NCBI GenBank assembly: GCA_010645155.1
Contig: JAAGOF010000100.1
Coordinates: 556,223-620,222 of the forward strand
Direction: 5' to 3'
DNA: 64,000 nucleotides
From: Tigriopus japonicus
Lineage: Eukaryota > Arthropoda > Copepoda > Harpacticoida > Harpacticidae
Within the stretch, counting starts at the first letter, position 1. Each line of letters begins with the position of its first letter. Below the pieces are notes generated by a model that saw nothing but the letters and a program-made list of their open reading frames with translations, made no database searches and had not been told where the DNA came from. This document shows, piece after piece, positions 20,313 through 32,673 of the stretch. The position numbers and the translations under genes were made by a program.

Positions 20313-22866
20313 ATTGTATGTAGTATAGAGATTCAGTCCTACAACCAACCCCCACCCATACCCCCAAATACGTATGAACGACGATACTTGGGCAGACCTG
20401 GTCTTAATGATTGGAGAACGCGAAGACTAGATATTTATGCGCATGCTCTCACTCATCATCATTATTACGTACTACTTCATCGTTTCTCATAATCCATTAT
20501 ACGAGGGCTACATTCATTCATTCACGCGTACAGTCATTCACGGAACGGGGTGGTGAGAGGAGGCGACGAGGCCAGATACACGTACATTCGTGTTGGGTCT
20601 TGAGTTGTTGGTGCCCAATCAAAATAAACATGCAAAGCGAAAAAGGAAAAAAAACATTAGGAAAACCCAGCCATACCCTCATCACCTACAGCTGCACACA
20701 CATGCACTACACGATGCTATGACAGACAGTAACCCCGACCATCCTCGATGAAAGGGTGATGACTAGATCGGGCCATGGAAATAAAACGAATAATAATGGC
20801 AATACGAACACCATCATCAATAACTAGTAATCACATTCACAATAGAGCATGTAATAAAATGCGGATAGGAAGAGCGGGCGAAAGATTTTCCATTTGAGTG
20901 TTTCGGAACTACTTAAGGCTTCCAGTCCAAACCCGGACCTCTTGAAAAAGCTCCATTGGGTTGAATGAAAAACCAATGGTCCATTTTGTCATCGATCTTC
21001 GCCAGGCAAGGTTTTTACTTGAATAAATTTTCCCCACTTGAGGCGGATGGCAAAAAATATCAGTCGACTGCCATCGGGAACGGGTGAATGAGTGCTCGTT
21101 CGCGTACTACATCGTTCGATCGAGGCCATGCGGATGCTCTGAGGATGGTAGAACAAGAAACCCTTCAGGCCTTTCCCTCCGCTTAGAAAGTGGAACCCAT
21201 TTTTATTTGAGATACAATTTTGGTGGAGAAAGGCTCGATCCATTTCCAGGCATTCCAATTGTCATTTGTTTTAAAGACTATCAATTTATCGGCTTAAAAT
21301 CTCTGTCCGAGGCGTCTCCATCCAATCGCATGCCATCGAGCCCAGATATGAGAAATCGAACTGAAAAACTTGGTTTGTACCACAAGTTTGGATCCAAGTG
21401 GTTCTTTATGAAAAGGGAACAGAAGAGCTTTTTGGACGATTGTTGGATCCCCTAGGGTTTTGACGCGTCCTCTGAAAATCTAAGCCTGTCAAACCTGGTC
21501 TTTCCGAAAGGAGTTTCTTTCAGTGTTCAAGAATCACCCCAACTAAACTTGAAAAACGAAGCTCCTAAAAATGATGAGTACTGTGAAAAAGGAATCTGAC
21601 CAAAATGGAAGGTAGGTTCTTCTCAGATTACAAAGGACGTGGCACGTCTCAGGCTATCTTTTCATTCTTTTCCTCTTCTCAATCAATTTCTGACAGCCAG
21701 GTTCAACCGACAGTTCATGAATATGACAAAGTGCTGTCTCATGCTTTATTCAGAAATGCTCACTTTAGAGATTGTTCTCTTATTTTTAGGAGTATGAAGA
21801 GGAGAGGCAGGGGGAGGAGCAAGAGGAGCACGTCCCTTCAATTTTCTGACAATGCACAAACTCTCAGTCACACCCTCAGCATTGCCAGACAGGGTACATG
21901 TGTTTTCATAGAAGTACGTATGTCTATCTGTCATCAGTATCGACTTTCTAATACTCGAACAAGATATATGAGGCACTTTAATTCTCTGGGAACCCACCAT
22001 GTGTTCCACCCAACGCTTCTTTGGTCGTCTCCATCCGTTTCTTGGGACAGATGAATACCCAGAAGACGAACAACGTACGCAGTTTCTCACCCATCTAACC
22101 AACCACCCCTACAACGAACGGGAAGTACCCAATGCATAGGAAAATGGTGTGTAGGACAAAAACACAAAAAAAACTGCCAAACCTACCACCCCTGAAGCAA
22201 ATGGGAACTATGCTCACAATAACGTGGATTCTTTTGTCGTTCTTGACACTAATGCCACATGGCCGTAAAACACTACCACTCAAAATAAGGGAGAAATAGG
22301 TGAGAGGGATGTTTGCACAGGTGACAAAAAATAATAATAACTGAACACTGGCGATTGGTCTTTGGGTCCTTTTTTGTGCGGTGGAGATGGGCCTTTTCCC
22401 CGTTCAAAATTTTCAGTCGTATAATTTTGGCTTAACTTCTTAGTGTACGTTATTCTTCGTATGAAGAGAAGTGAATTTACCGAAGTCACCAATATGTTAG
22501 ACAATCTATGATCTACGTGTGCCTAACAAGTGTATCTAGGAAAATATTCATTAATTTGCTTTTAAGCATATTTTAAGTGACATTACTTCAATTTTTGCCC
22601 CGTCACCTAATTACTAGACCTCGATGATTTCAAATGCGACATTGTCTCTGCACCTCAAAACAGGTCTTAAATATCTTTGGAACTTAAAAGTGATTTCTTT
22701 AGGTCAATGAAGCACCGTGTACATTGACATATCCATGGCTTGAAATTATCAAGCCAGGGATAACCTATATAATAGTATGAATACCAAGCTAATGAGGGCC
22801 TTCTTTTGGAATTAGTGATTTCAGTAGTCAATCAAACCTAAGCCTGCAATCTGCCCTAACGTGTGC
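20313..22866. other. Non-coding DNA, nothing recognised
   Basis: Several 100-150 codon ORFs occur on both strands but overlap each other without splice context or family motifs. No repeats shared with the rest of the window. Confidence 0.4.
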
Positions 22867-22868
22867 TA

Positions 22869-23526
22869 CCAAAATTATCTGCACAGTTACGTTTCGGCAT
22901 TTAGGACGGTATTGCTACCACATGTCAAACTTTTCGTTAAATAAAAATAAAAATGTAGAGCTGTAGCTACGTTTTGACAGTTAAAGTGTGTCTCTACAAC
23001 TCTCTGTCATGACACAAGAGACAAAAAGGATCGAGATAGCGGCCTTGATCTGCGCCGGGCAGAGCATAAATGTTGGAGGATCAAGTCGGGCGGTTCATTG
23101 CGGGAGCGGTGGGAGACGGCTTCCAGCAATCAACAAACGCCACTAAAACCTCTCGGGTGGCCCAAGAGTGGATGGACAAGAACTTGTGGCCCCCAGAGCC
23201 CTGATCTAAACCCTCGGGGCTATAGAATTCAAGGGCATGTCTTGGTTGATGCCTCTTGAGGGTGGTACAGCAGTGTCGAAGCCATAAAGCATGGTATCAA
23301 TAAGGCATGTGCCGCGATTCCACCCCCGAGTAGGTATGCACCGCCTGCAATGGGTTCATGCCCTGCCTGGAGAAAGTGACAGCTTCCGAGGGCGGCTACA
23401 TTGTTTGAAATATTTCAATCACTCTTCTATTAACATAATTGAATAAAAACACAATCCTCCAGGACCACTCATTAGGCCAGAAACGGACCTTCCGCAAATT
23501 TGCGCTACCGGGACAGATGATTTTGC
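22869..23526 (+). mobile_element. Internally deleted mariner-type transposon
   Basis: Imperfect terminal repeats are AAAATTATCTGCACAGTTACG at the left and, read inward from the right, AAAATCATCTGTCCCGGTAGC. TA dinucleotides flank it at 22867-22868 and 23527-23528. Inside, the N-terminal helix-turn-helix start (KRIEIAALICAGQSIN) is followed almost at once by C-terminal sequence (VAQEWMDKNLWPP). After a +1 shift comes the DLNP block that carries the third catalytic Asp. The catalytic core between is deleted and the rest has stops. Confidence 0.8.
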
Positions 23527-23528
23527 TA

Positions 23529-24639
23529 CATTCGGTATTTGTCAGACCCTTTTAGTATCATAATTTGATTTTCATTAGGTTTGGTAAATGTAGGTTGCAT
23601 ACAATGAGATTTTTTAGTCAGGGGATGGGATGATCTTGTTAAACCAAAGATGGAGCAGGATGGAGCAGGTTTGTACCTGAAATGCACATATTTCACCATG
23701 GTGCTGAGAATGTTTGATTGTAAGTTGGTTCTTTTTAGTTTTAGAATTGATCTTGAAACAAAAAATTCTTTCAAAGGTTCAAAGATTCTCAAAACTTGAG
23801 ATTTTTTTACAATTTGTCAATTTTCGCTAAATTTGTAAATTAAATTGCAAATAAAGGTGAATAGTGCGAAAAGGCAGAAAAATGTGTTTTTGTTAATAAA
23901 ACTATTTTTATACTACGTATATGCCCGTTCCTACTTATAACCCTTTGATCTAAAATACCTCAAGTGCGTCCAGGATAACTTCTTGCTGGTGGGTGAACTT
24001 TGACAATGCAGCATGGAATTTAATCTTTATTTGGGGAATAATATTACTTGATGGTCATTCAACAACAATATCCAATTAATCCAATCTGAACATCTCATGC
24101 AAGGAATGAAAAGGTATAAAACTTTGCCTGTCCCCGTTGCCTATGATAAAGGCTCGTTTCGAAATTGACTCGAGTGCGTCGTTCCTTTGACTATGATTAC
24201 GTACGTGGAAAAGTAAGTAATTGAAGCACTGAATGAGCTTCGAGAAGTGAAAAGGGCTTCTCCTTCGTTGGTCGTCAATTGAATCATGTGTCAGCTCTCA
24301 AAGCTCAATTAGATTGTTTTGTTAATGGAGAAAGAGAGAGACGACGACGAAAAGAAGAGAATGAGCATAGAAACGTGGAAGAAGAGAGAGAGAGAGAGAC
24401 AAGAGTACGTTGACGACACCTCCATCTAAACCTCATTTTCTTTTGAAGAAGGATCAGCATTAAAGTCATGCGTACTTAGCTAGCCAACGACATTCCTGAT
24501 GAAAGTCGTGCCAGGATCAGCATCGACAATCTCATCATCATTATCGCTTTTCTACCTACTTCAGATATTCCTGTTTGCTGTTTGCTTCAGTCCGAAAGAT
24601 TTCTTTCCTTAACATCATTGCACTCACTGGGTGAGTGGG
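23529..24639. other. Non-coding DNA with a GA microsatellite
   Basis: A perfect (GA) run lies at about 24381-24399. Nothing else recognised. Confidence 0.4.
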
Positions 24640-24647
24640 TGGCTCTT

Positions 24648-25361
24648 AGTGATGTGACTTGGGGAAGTAATGAGTCATCACAGACACCCCAAGCACAAGT
24701 TGTTGACAAGCATTACTTGGGCAATACACCAATACACTTGGCAAGCTCAAGGAACATTGGAAGATGCAGTTGCCGGCAGTTGCTCTTAGAAGATTTCAGA
24801 TGCTTGCAGTGTGACTTGGAAGAAAAAAATGTCAAGTTGCATTTTCTATGATCTTTTGACCTTAATAATTTAGCAATAAACAGTGGAAGTGAAACAAAAA
24901 ATATTTTGATTTGGATAGCATTTGCAAAACCATGTTTTTTCTTTAGTTTCCGTTCTAAGCCACACATGAATACCCTTTTCGGGCCAATCAAGAATGAGAT
25001 TTAACAGTCACACTTGGGAACAAGCTCGGTCACTCAGAGTTGCTAGAAAAAAATATAAGATGCCAACTCTTTTTTTTTTAAATATTCTCAAAAGCTTTTG
25101 CATTTCTCGATTCAAAAGCTTTGAATTGTGAATTTTCATCTAAAAATCCATCCTAACAAGGGCATGGGCCCTATTTCGCTGAAACTTTCTGGTTAATTGA
25201 AATTCTGATGCCGAAGGTTTAGTCTTCATTCCTAGCAAATTTGGCAAACCTGTAAGGTGGGAAAAATACTTGTACAAGCACCCAAGTAGACCCAAGTTTC
25301 GGCAAGTCCAAGGTATTGTACCGGACCGCTTGCCCAAGCTCTTGTTTGCCTCCCATCACTA
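24648..25361 (-). mobile_element. Non-autonomous hAT-like transposon, family TAGTGATG-1, copy 2 (inverted)
   Basis: A 714-bp copy of the element at 1945-2663 in reverse orientation, with only scattered substitutions. It starts TAGTGATG and ends CATCACTA and has its own perfect 8-bp TSD, GTGGCTCT, at 24640-24647 and 25362-25369. The different TSD shows an independent insertion rather than a segmental duplication. Confidence 0.9.
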
Positions 25362-25369
25362 GTGGCTCT

Positions 25370-26281
25370 GACTGCACCACTACCAACGATGCTTTTGTCC
25401 ATTATGAGTTCCATTTGGAAAGGAAGAAAGCCCCCAACAACACCTTGAGGAGCGACCGAATGAAAAACTGAAATAATCGCTCTGGATTCCTTCCTTTACG
25501 GAGGAAAAGGGACCCAAAAGGGCGAAGAAGATCCAACATACTGATGGTGGCGTGAACCCGACTGGGTAACAAATCACACTTAAAAAAGAAAAAGTGGATC
25601 CATTTTTCTGCTAATGGTATTGATGATTACACCGTTGTGACGGCAAGAAAATCCAAATCCATGTGCCAGTTCTATACTTTCTCGCTCTTTCTTCTCTGGG
25701 GATCGAGCACTTCCATCCCTTGAGCCAGATTCCAACCCCCTTTGGTTGAGAGGGTACATCTAGTAGATGGTCGCGATAGGGTCAGAGAGGGCACTTCTGG
25801 TGACGAATGGTATTTCATACCAAACGATAAGTGCTAGTTGGCTCCAAAGAAAGAAGTATTAATCATCCTGAAAAAAAACTCATCTGCCTGGTTATTTCCC
25901 GACCAGTTTGGTCACGTCGTACACGTCAAAAGGGAACCAGTTGGAGGAGGAGGAGGAGGAGGAGGAGGAGGTTGCATGGTTCTCTTTTCTAGGTCGGATT
26001 TGGTCGGAAACGTGACGCTTTGAACTCGTTGTGCATTTGAGGGTGAGTATGTGTGTGTGTGGTGCAACGAGGATGAGTCCGCAGATGAATGGATGGCGAC
26101 AACACGTGTGGTTCCCGAGGCTTTGGGGAAGCAAAGCAAGAATAGACCCAGGAATGAAGGATGATGATGGTCTAGGTGGTTCATTTAGGGTGCTCCACGA
26201 GGGTGGAACTTCTGGGATCATAGAGTAAATTTCAAGATTCGTAGCTGTAATGAATGATTGGAAGAACGGATTTTTATCCTG
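25370..26281. other. Non-coding DNA with a GGA microsatellite
   Basis: A (GGA)9 run lies at about 25943-25970. No exon supported. Confidence 0.4.
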
Positions 26282-26400
26282 GACAAAATTACCTTAACGG
26301 GGCGATGCATAACGTAGTGCGTTCTGCATCGGTTGTCGTGCGGATGGCTGGAATTCGATCCTGCCTGACTGCCACCTTCAAAACTTTACTCCTTGGAGTC
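26282..26400 (+). repeat. Possible tRNA-derived SINE or tRNA relic
   Basis: A tRNA-like block has an A-box-like ATAACGTAGTGCG (about 26309) and a B-box-like GGAATTCGATCC (about 26349), followed by CTGCC. The spacing fits a tRNA. It does not fold into a complete functional cloverleaf by eye, and no A-tail was seen. Confidence 0.4.
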
Positions 26401-26880
26401 AAAATGTAGCGTTGAACCGTCTTCCAATGCAATTAACTACCAATATTACGATTACCACTACCCAATTACCATTGGCAACCACAAAGGGGCACGGAGCGGA
26501 AATATTCCTTAATGGAACACCCATTATCAGGGATGTACTGACTCCTTACATAACAACCAAACAAATATTTTCCTTTTTCCTCACGTTCCATCCGCCAGCA
26601 ACAAAATAATTCCTATTGAAAGACCCTAAAACTTATCACAATAATAGGGATAACAGTGGAGGACAAAATGGAGAGTCAATCCTTCCTTTTCTCTCTATCT
26701 CTTTTTCAACAAACATTCCTTTCAATTAGATCCGAGCCATCAGAGAGATCGTGTGTGGCCGACCGATTTTGACGTCTTTTTCAGCGTCAAAAGCGATGAT
26801 GAGAATGACTTTTTGAACTGTTTCATTATTGTGATGCTATCGTTTCTTTCTTTCAAGGAGGAGCCTAGCAGAGAAGGATA
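26401..26880. other. Non-coding DNA, nothing recognised
   Basis: Unique sequence between the tRNA-like relic and the foldback element. Confidence 0.35.
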
Positions 26881-26888
26881 GGATGGAT

Positions 26889-27993
26889 TAGAGCTCTATA
26901 TTAGAAAGAGTACAATCATATCCAACGCCATCTAGTTGATTTGGCTCGCAACTGCTCGCCGTTCCCAAAACAATGCCAAGTACCCTCTAAGCTGAACAAC
27001 TTTTCCAAAATATGAGAACAAGGTAACAACTTTTGAGAAAGTAAAGGGCCTAGAACCTTAATGAAGGGGTCCAAAAAGACCTATTAGTGTGTTTCAAATG
27101 ATTCAAAGCTGAATTACTTGTGAAATTAAGTTTAAAACCTAATAGACCAAGAGAAAAATGAATATCTCACCCCTCACTCTGATCAATGCTTTTCAGAGAA
27201 AACTGTGCGCAATCAGGGCTCCTACCATAAAAATGTTTCAGATAGAATATTGATAGAGAGGAGAATGTTGAGTTTTCCTTTCTTCGCCTTTCAACCCTGA
27301 AATGTTGAGTCAAGTCCTCCTTGTTTGTTCACTGAGCTCAGTGTGGAGAGCGAGAGCGAGAGAGAGTGAGCGAGAGAGAGAAAGCTGGCCCGGCCCAGCA
27401 ATCCTAGCAGTTCCCTTCCTAACAAGTGCCAGTGGGCAAGCTGGGCAAGCCATCTGAAGCTAGCAAGCATTTGACTGGACTCCCCTGCTGGCCACCACCA
27501 GCTACTCCTGTGATCTTGCATATCAATGGGAAGGTGGGCAAGTTTAAATTGCAGTCAGGGGTGAAGTCAAGAAAGGAAGAAAATACCATGTGCTCTTTCT
27601 CAGCAATGACCATGACAGCCAACCACAAGAGGGAAGAGAATTCAGCAGCCCTGCAATTTCATTTCCAATCACATTGTTGCCATCACCACTTGCATCAATA
27701 TGTCCAAGGGGATAGATTTTCATTCTCTTAATGTCTTTTAAAGTTTTAAACCTAATTTTACAAGTAATGCAATCTTAACTCATTTGAAACACACTAACAG
27801 TTCATTTTGGACCCCTTCATAAGGGTTCTAGGCCCCTTAGTTTCTCAAAAGTTGCTATCTTGGTCTCATATTTTGGAAAATTTGTTCAGCTTAGAGGGTA
27901 CTCGTGCATCCTTTTGGGAACGGCGAGCAGTTGCGAGCAGAATGAACTAGATGGCGTTGGATATGATTGTACTCTTTCTAATATAGAGCTCTA
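26889..27993. mobile_element. hAT-like foldback transposon with about 260-bp terminal inverted repeats
   Basis: Left arm 26889 to about 27155 and right arm about 27735-27993 are reverse complements with few differences. They start TAGAGCTCTATATTAG and end CTAATATAGAGCTCTA. A perfect 8-bp TSD, GGATGGAT, lies at 26881-26888 and 27994-28001. The TAGAG terminus fits hAT. The 580-bp middle holds GA-rich low complexity (27345-27385) and no recognisable transposase. Confidence 0.88.
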
Positions 27994-28001
27994 GGATGGA
28001 T

Positions 28002-28964
28002 AGGAGTATTGTCGGTCCCTTTCTTGTATGCCTTCTCTATCACCCAGCTTGGTCACAACTTGAACTGACAGTTGCTTTCAAAAATTATGAAGAAAGATAT
28101 CTACCAAAAAATATGACATATTTTTTCTGAGCAAATAACAAGATTGAAGGTGGTGTTGAGCGGAGTGACAACATGATTTATAGCTTGCTGACATTGGCCG
28201 CACATTCCAAGGAAAATGAGAAACGAATTGAACGGAACAAATCAAAGGTATTTCTGAAACAAAAGAAGTTGGAGATTCCGCCAGCACTATGTGCATTCAA
28301 AATCCCAAGATGTCGTGCAGGAATAATGCCATTTTGTGTGCCTACTTGAGCGTCTCAAAGTTCTCGTTGGTTCGTTGGTTTCGTTACATCTACTACATTC
28401 GAAAGCCTCAAGGCTCAAATGATCTCAAAAGATTGTATGTACTGACCTAGCAATGAAGGCCACAATTCGACATTGATGAAAGTGCATCATGAAGCCATTT
28501 GGTTACGTTACCGAAATCTCAACGATTTCATAGTTTATTTTGAGCTTCAGATCTTTAAAAATTTAAAAATCTCACTGGATTAAGTCATCCAATGTGAAGT
28601 GGTATACAATTGATGACTATCTCTGTTTATGATTGTTTATTTTATACTTGAGCGTGCGTCAGTCCAACATATTGCTCGTGTTCGGAACCCTGCCATTCCA
28701 TTTGACAACGGCAGGCCTTTTATAAAAAAAGAGAAATTTGTTGATTGTTAACCAGATTTTGAGGACCGGTGTCAAGTATACTCCAGGCATCAATTAGAGT
28801 ATCAATAACCTTCCGTTTATTGCTACGTCGAGTACATTAGCTCCTAAAGAATCTTGTGACCTTTGAAACGGGAGGGTTTCCTCGTCTCAATGTAGAATAC
28901 GTAGAGCGATTCTTTGGATTGAGAAAATGTGTGTCTGTGCATGTTCCAGGTGAACGTACAACGT
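28002..28964. other. Non-coding DNA, nothing recognised
   Basis: Unique AT-rich sequence. Confidence 0.4.
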
Positions 28965-28972
28965 GCAGGGTT

Positions 28973-30385
28973 CGGGGTTGCCAGGTCTTCGTCGGCTCTT
29001 ATCGCCAGATTTGCCACCGAAATTCGCCAGAATTCGCCACCTCATTTCAAAAATCGCCAGATTTTCGCCAAATTTCTTTTTACTAACAACCTTATGTACA
29101 TAAGCAGTCAATCATGCTGAATTAATCTTCAAGGAATGCCTCAAATGGTTAATTCTTCAGTTTTGTATTTCAACTTTTATCTTTCGATTCAGATTTCATG
29201 AGAGAAAGTCTCGAAGAAAAACGAAATGCCTCAACATTGACGTTCCTTCATGAACTTTTATTTGTATAAACTATACTTACAACGCGTTTTAGCTTGTAAT
29301 TTGTGAACAAAATTGAAATTTTATTGATGCTAAATAACAAAATATTTCGGACTCTTTTCTGAAATGCAATGAAATTTTTAACTCATCAAAAGCAATGTTA
29401 ATGGTATTAAATTAACGAAATCTGATCAAATGCCATTACAAAATCCCAAAATGTGACTTGATCACTCAAATAGTAAAAAACATATCAATACCAATGACAG
29501 TGTTCATGCCCTGTATTTTGACCATATGATAATAGATTGAGTAGTAAACCATAAAGAGGACGCAACTAAAACCAAACTGTGGCAATCGCAAAATTTATGC
29601 AAAAGTTTATGCACATACAGTTAGTTATTTATGTGCATTTTAATTGACCCTACCATTAGGAAAATCAAATTGGGAAATTTTCAAAATCAGTTACGCACGC
29701 GTTAGCCGTAGCTTTTGACTTCATGAAAGTCTCATTTTCCCAAACCCTCTTGTAAAAAATTCTAGTCTGCATTTTTTAACCGATTTTAATTGGTACACAG
29801 AATGTCATTCCATGTAAATGTCAAAAAAGGTGAAACCCGAATAGAGAAAAGTCATGTCTAATAAAAGTATTGGTTTGTAAGGGAGTTGGAATTAGCTGCC
29901 CGATTAAGTCCCTGAACTTACGGCACGTCACAGATAGCGGATAACAAGTCGTCTAGATGAGACTTCAAAATTTAAAATGGGTCGGCTAATGGATAGATTC
30001 GTCAGTTCTACAACAAAAGAGCGAACCAAACTTTCTTGTTCTTGGTAAAAGCAAAATCAAGTCATGGAACAATACTTTGGTCAAAGCTCTCCCCTTTAGT
30101 AATTTTCATCTAAAATATTTAATCCTTGGTTTTCAGTCAGAATGAAAGTCAAAATCATAAAGAGAGAGTCAAAATTTGCCTGAGTTATCGCCAAAAACGG
30201 CGATTTTGCCTAATTTTTCGCTAATTTTCCCCGATTTCGCCTTATTTTTCGCCAAATTTGCTCATTTCGCCAAATTTATCGCCAGAAATACTAAAATCGC
30301 CAAATTTATCGCCAGATCAGCTGATTTCGCCAGATTGATTTTTCCATCGCCAGACACGTTTCAAAATCGCCAGTTGGCAACCCTG
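28973..30385. mobile_element. hAT-like transposon A with TCGCCA subterminal repeats, nested in element B
   Basis: Left end CGGGGTTGCCAGG, right end GTTGGCAACCCTG. A perfect 8-bp TSD, GCAGGGTT, lies at 28965-28972 and 30386-30393. Both subterminal zones are packed with TCGCCAGATTT or TCGCCAAATTT units (29000-29070 and about 30170-30370). The middle is about 1.1 kb of AT-rich DNA without a transposase. Confidence 0.82.
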
Positions 30386-30386
30386 G

Positions 30387-31398
30387 CAGGGTTGCTAGGT
30401 GGCCGAATCCTCGGCCACTTTTGCCAAAAGTGGCCGAATTTGAAACCCGATGGCCGAAAGAAAAAAATTCTCTCGGCCACTTTCGAAAGTGGCCGAAAGT
30501 GGCCGAATTTGAGATCTGGTGGCCGAGAAAAAAGTATTTCCTCGGCCATATCCAAAAGTGGCCGAAAGTGGCTGAAAATAGCAAAAATTTCGAAAAGTTT
30601 TTGGATTTTTGTAAAATGAATCCTGCTTTGGTCTGAAATTCACGTACTACATTTGAATGTGCCATGTTCCGCCTTCAAGAGCATAGACATATACAGTAGG
30701 TATACATAGACTTGAAACAGTTAGTTTGTGTCCAAAAACTGGGCACTTTCAATATTTCAAACCTTGATATAATGGTCAATTTTAGAATTAGAAACACCTT
30801 TAAAAGATATTTTTGTTTGATGTGACTTCCGTTTAATGTTAAACCCTTTGTCTAAAGAAACTTTTGGTTTCATTTGATTACTCAAATCGTCAATCACTGC
30901 TTAACTAATCAAAAATGGACCAGTCAAACTCAAAAATCCTAATCACTGAGAAATAAAACCAGTTGGTTTTCTAGATCTGAAACATACCTCATTGTGTTTG
31001 CAAATTAATATGCCAATTGTATAGTAATATTACTGTGAAGTAACTTTTCTTGGAAATGTTGGAATTACGAATGTTATTCCGACTGTTGATTGAGGGAATT
31101 GAAATTTGCATTATTTGTGATACAATTATTTTTCAGACGAAATTTTTCCAATTTTTGGTGAAAACTGAATCCTTGATTTTGTCAGAATTTTTTTTTCATT
31201 TTTTTAAATATAAAAAATGAAAAGAGAAAAAAAAATTGACAGATCAATTTTAGTTTTAGGCGAAAGCATCATATTTAGTGAGAAATTGTACTTCATTTTG
31301 TGGCCGAAAGTGGCCGAAGGCTTCAAAAAAGTGGCTGAAAGTGGCCGAAATTCAAAGCAAAAGTGGCCGAGAGGCTTCCCTAGAACCTGGCAACCCTG
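30387..31398. mobile_element. hAT-like transposon B with GTGGCCGAAA subterminal repeats
   Basis: Left end CAGGGTTGCTAGG, right end CCTGGCAACCCTG. Arrays of the 10-bp unit GTGGCCGAAA lie in both subterminal zones (30400-30580 and 31300-31375), inverted relative to each other. Element A has duplicated the first seven bases of B's left end (28966-28972). B's own TSD is not clear. No transposase is encoded in its AT-rich middle. Confidence 0.75.
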
Positions 31399-32665
31399 GT
31401 ATTGTGTAATGCCTGATCCTCTCGATTTAGATTCGATGTCATGAGAGAGCAGAAGCAAATCTGTATCAGATTCTCTCATTGGAACGATGGTCTTGCTTTA
31501 GTGAGTCAGGTTCTCAAGCTATTAGTTTTTAGTGCTCTAGACTCGGGAATTGCCCCCATAAAACCAGGTGGGAAAATGCCTCTTTGTCAATTTTCGCCTA
31601 AATTGAGTTCATTTCAGAAGACAGAAGGTGACGCACCGAGTAAATAATTATGCCCTAATCGTTGAACTGATTTCGTCAAATCATAGGTGGGCACATAACA
31701 AATTTCTTGTGAAATCCGTGTCAACAAAAAGAAGACGAAAGTTTTGTTCATTTTTTTCAATGCTGTGTTCTACTTTATGCTTAGGTCAAATGTTTTGTGT
31801 TTGAGGATGCATTCATTCTTCAAGCATACTTCATCAATTGGCTTCCACCTTTTTAACGCTCTTCCATCTTTAAAATAATGTCACATGAATATTATCCTCT
31901 ATAAAGGACATTTTTAACCATTAATTTAGTTTAAAAATGCCGTAACAAGCTAAAAATGCGCTTTAAGTCGATATTGGAAGCATGCTTGTAACGTGCCTTG
32001 GCGCAGACTAAACATACGAACTTAAAGATGTTGTGAAAAGGTATCTACCTAAACAAGATATCACTGTCGTTTCAGAGTTCCAAATCTAAACCATTCTTTT
32101 TGATAAATACATTTTTTACAAATAATCTTTTTTTATTCAACCGGGACTTCTTTGCTGTTTTTATCTTCGAAAAAAGCCGTCGCTCATTCTTCATTCCAAG
32201 TAACTATCCAGTACTGGAGATGGATTGGATCTTCCACAGCATTGACGAAAGCCTCCGACAAAACACCAGTGGATATTTGTGAAGTTTCATGTCAAAATCT
32301 TTTGATATATGAGCTTGTCAAGTGTCCATTGGAGCGACCGTCACCACCCCAATTTGGCACAATAGGGACGCCATTTCAGGGCGAACTTGACAGAATGCTT
32401 AACAATATTCGTATGAACCAAAGCCTTATAGTAAGGCTTTAGTATGAATAAGGGGTTGGCAAAAACAAAGGAATCGTACTGTTGCATGAGGAGATGTTGG
32501 GCAATGACTAGATTGTATTTGACAGAGAGATATGCGTATATATACAGATATGGATATGACTAGTACGAGCAGGAGTACATATGACTAGGGAGCAAAGGCG
32601 GGAATACAACAGTACCAAAGTGCTTTGAACGATTTCAGGATCATTGGGTGTCGCCAACCAACAAC
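31399..32665. other. Non-coding DNA with a trace of the 4445-6470 foldback
   Basis: 31994-32029 (CCTTGGCGCA...AACTTAAAG) is a diverged match to the inner arm end at about 5798-5828. Otherwise nothing recognised. Confidence 0.4.
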
Positions 32666-32673
32666 TATTAAGA

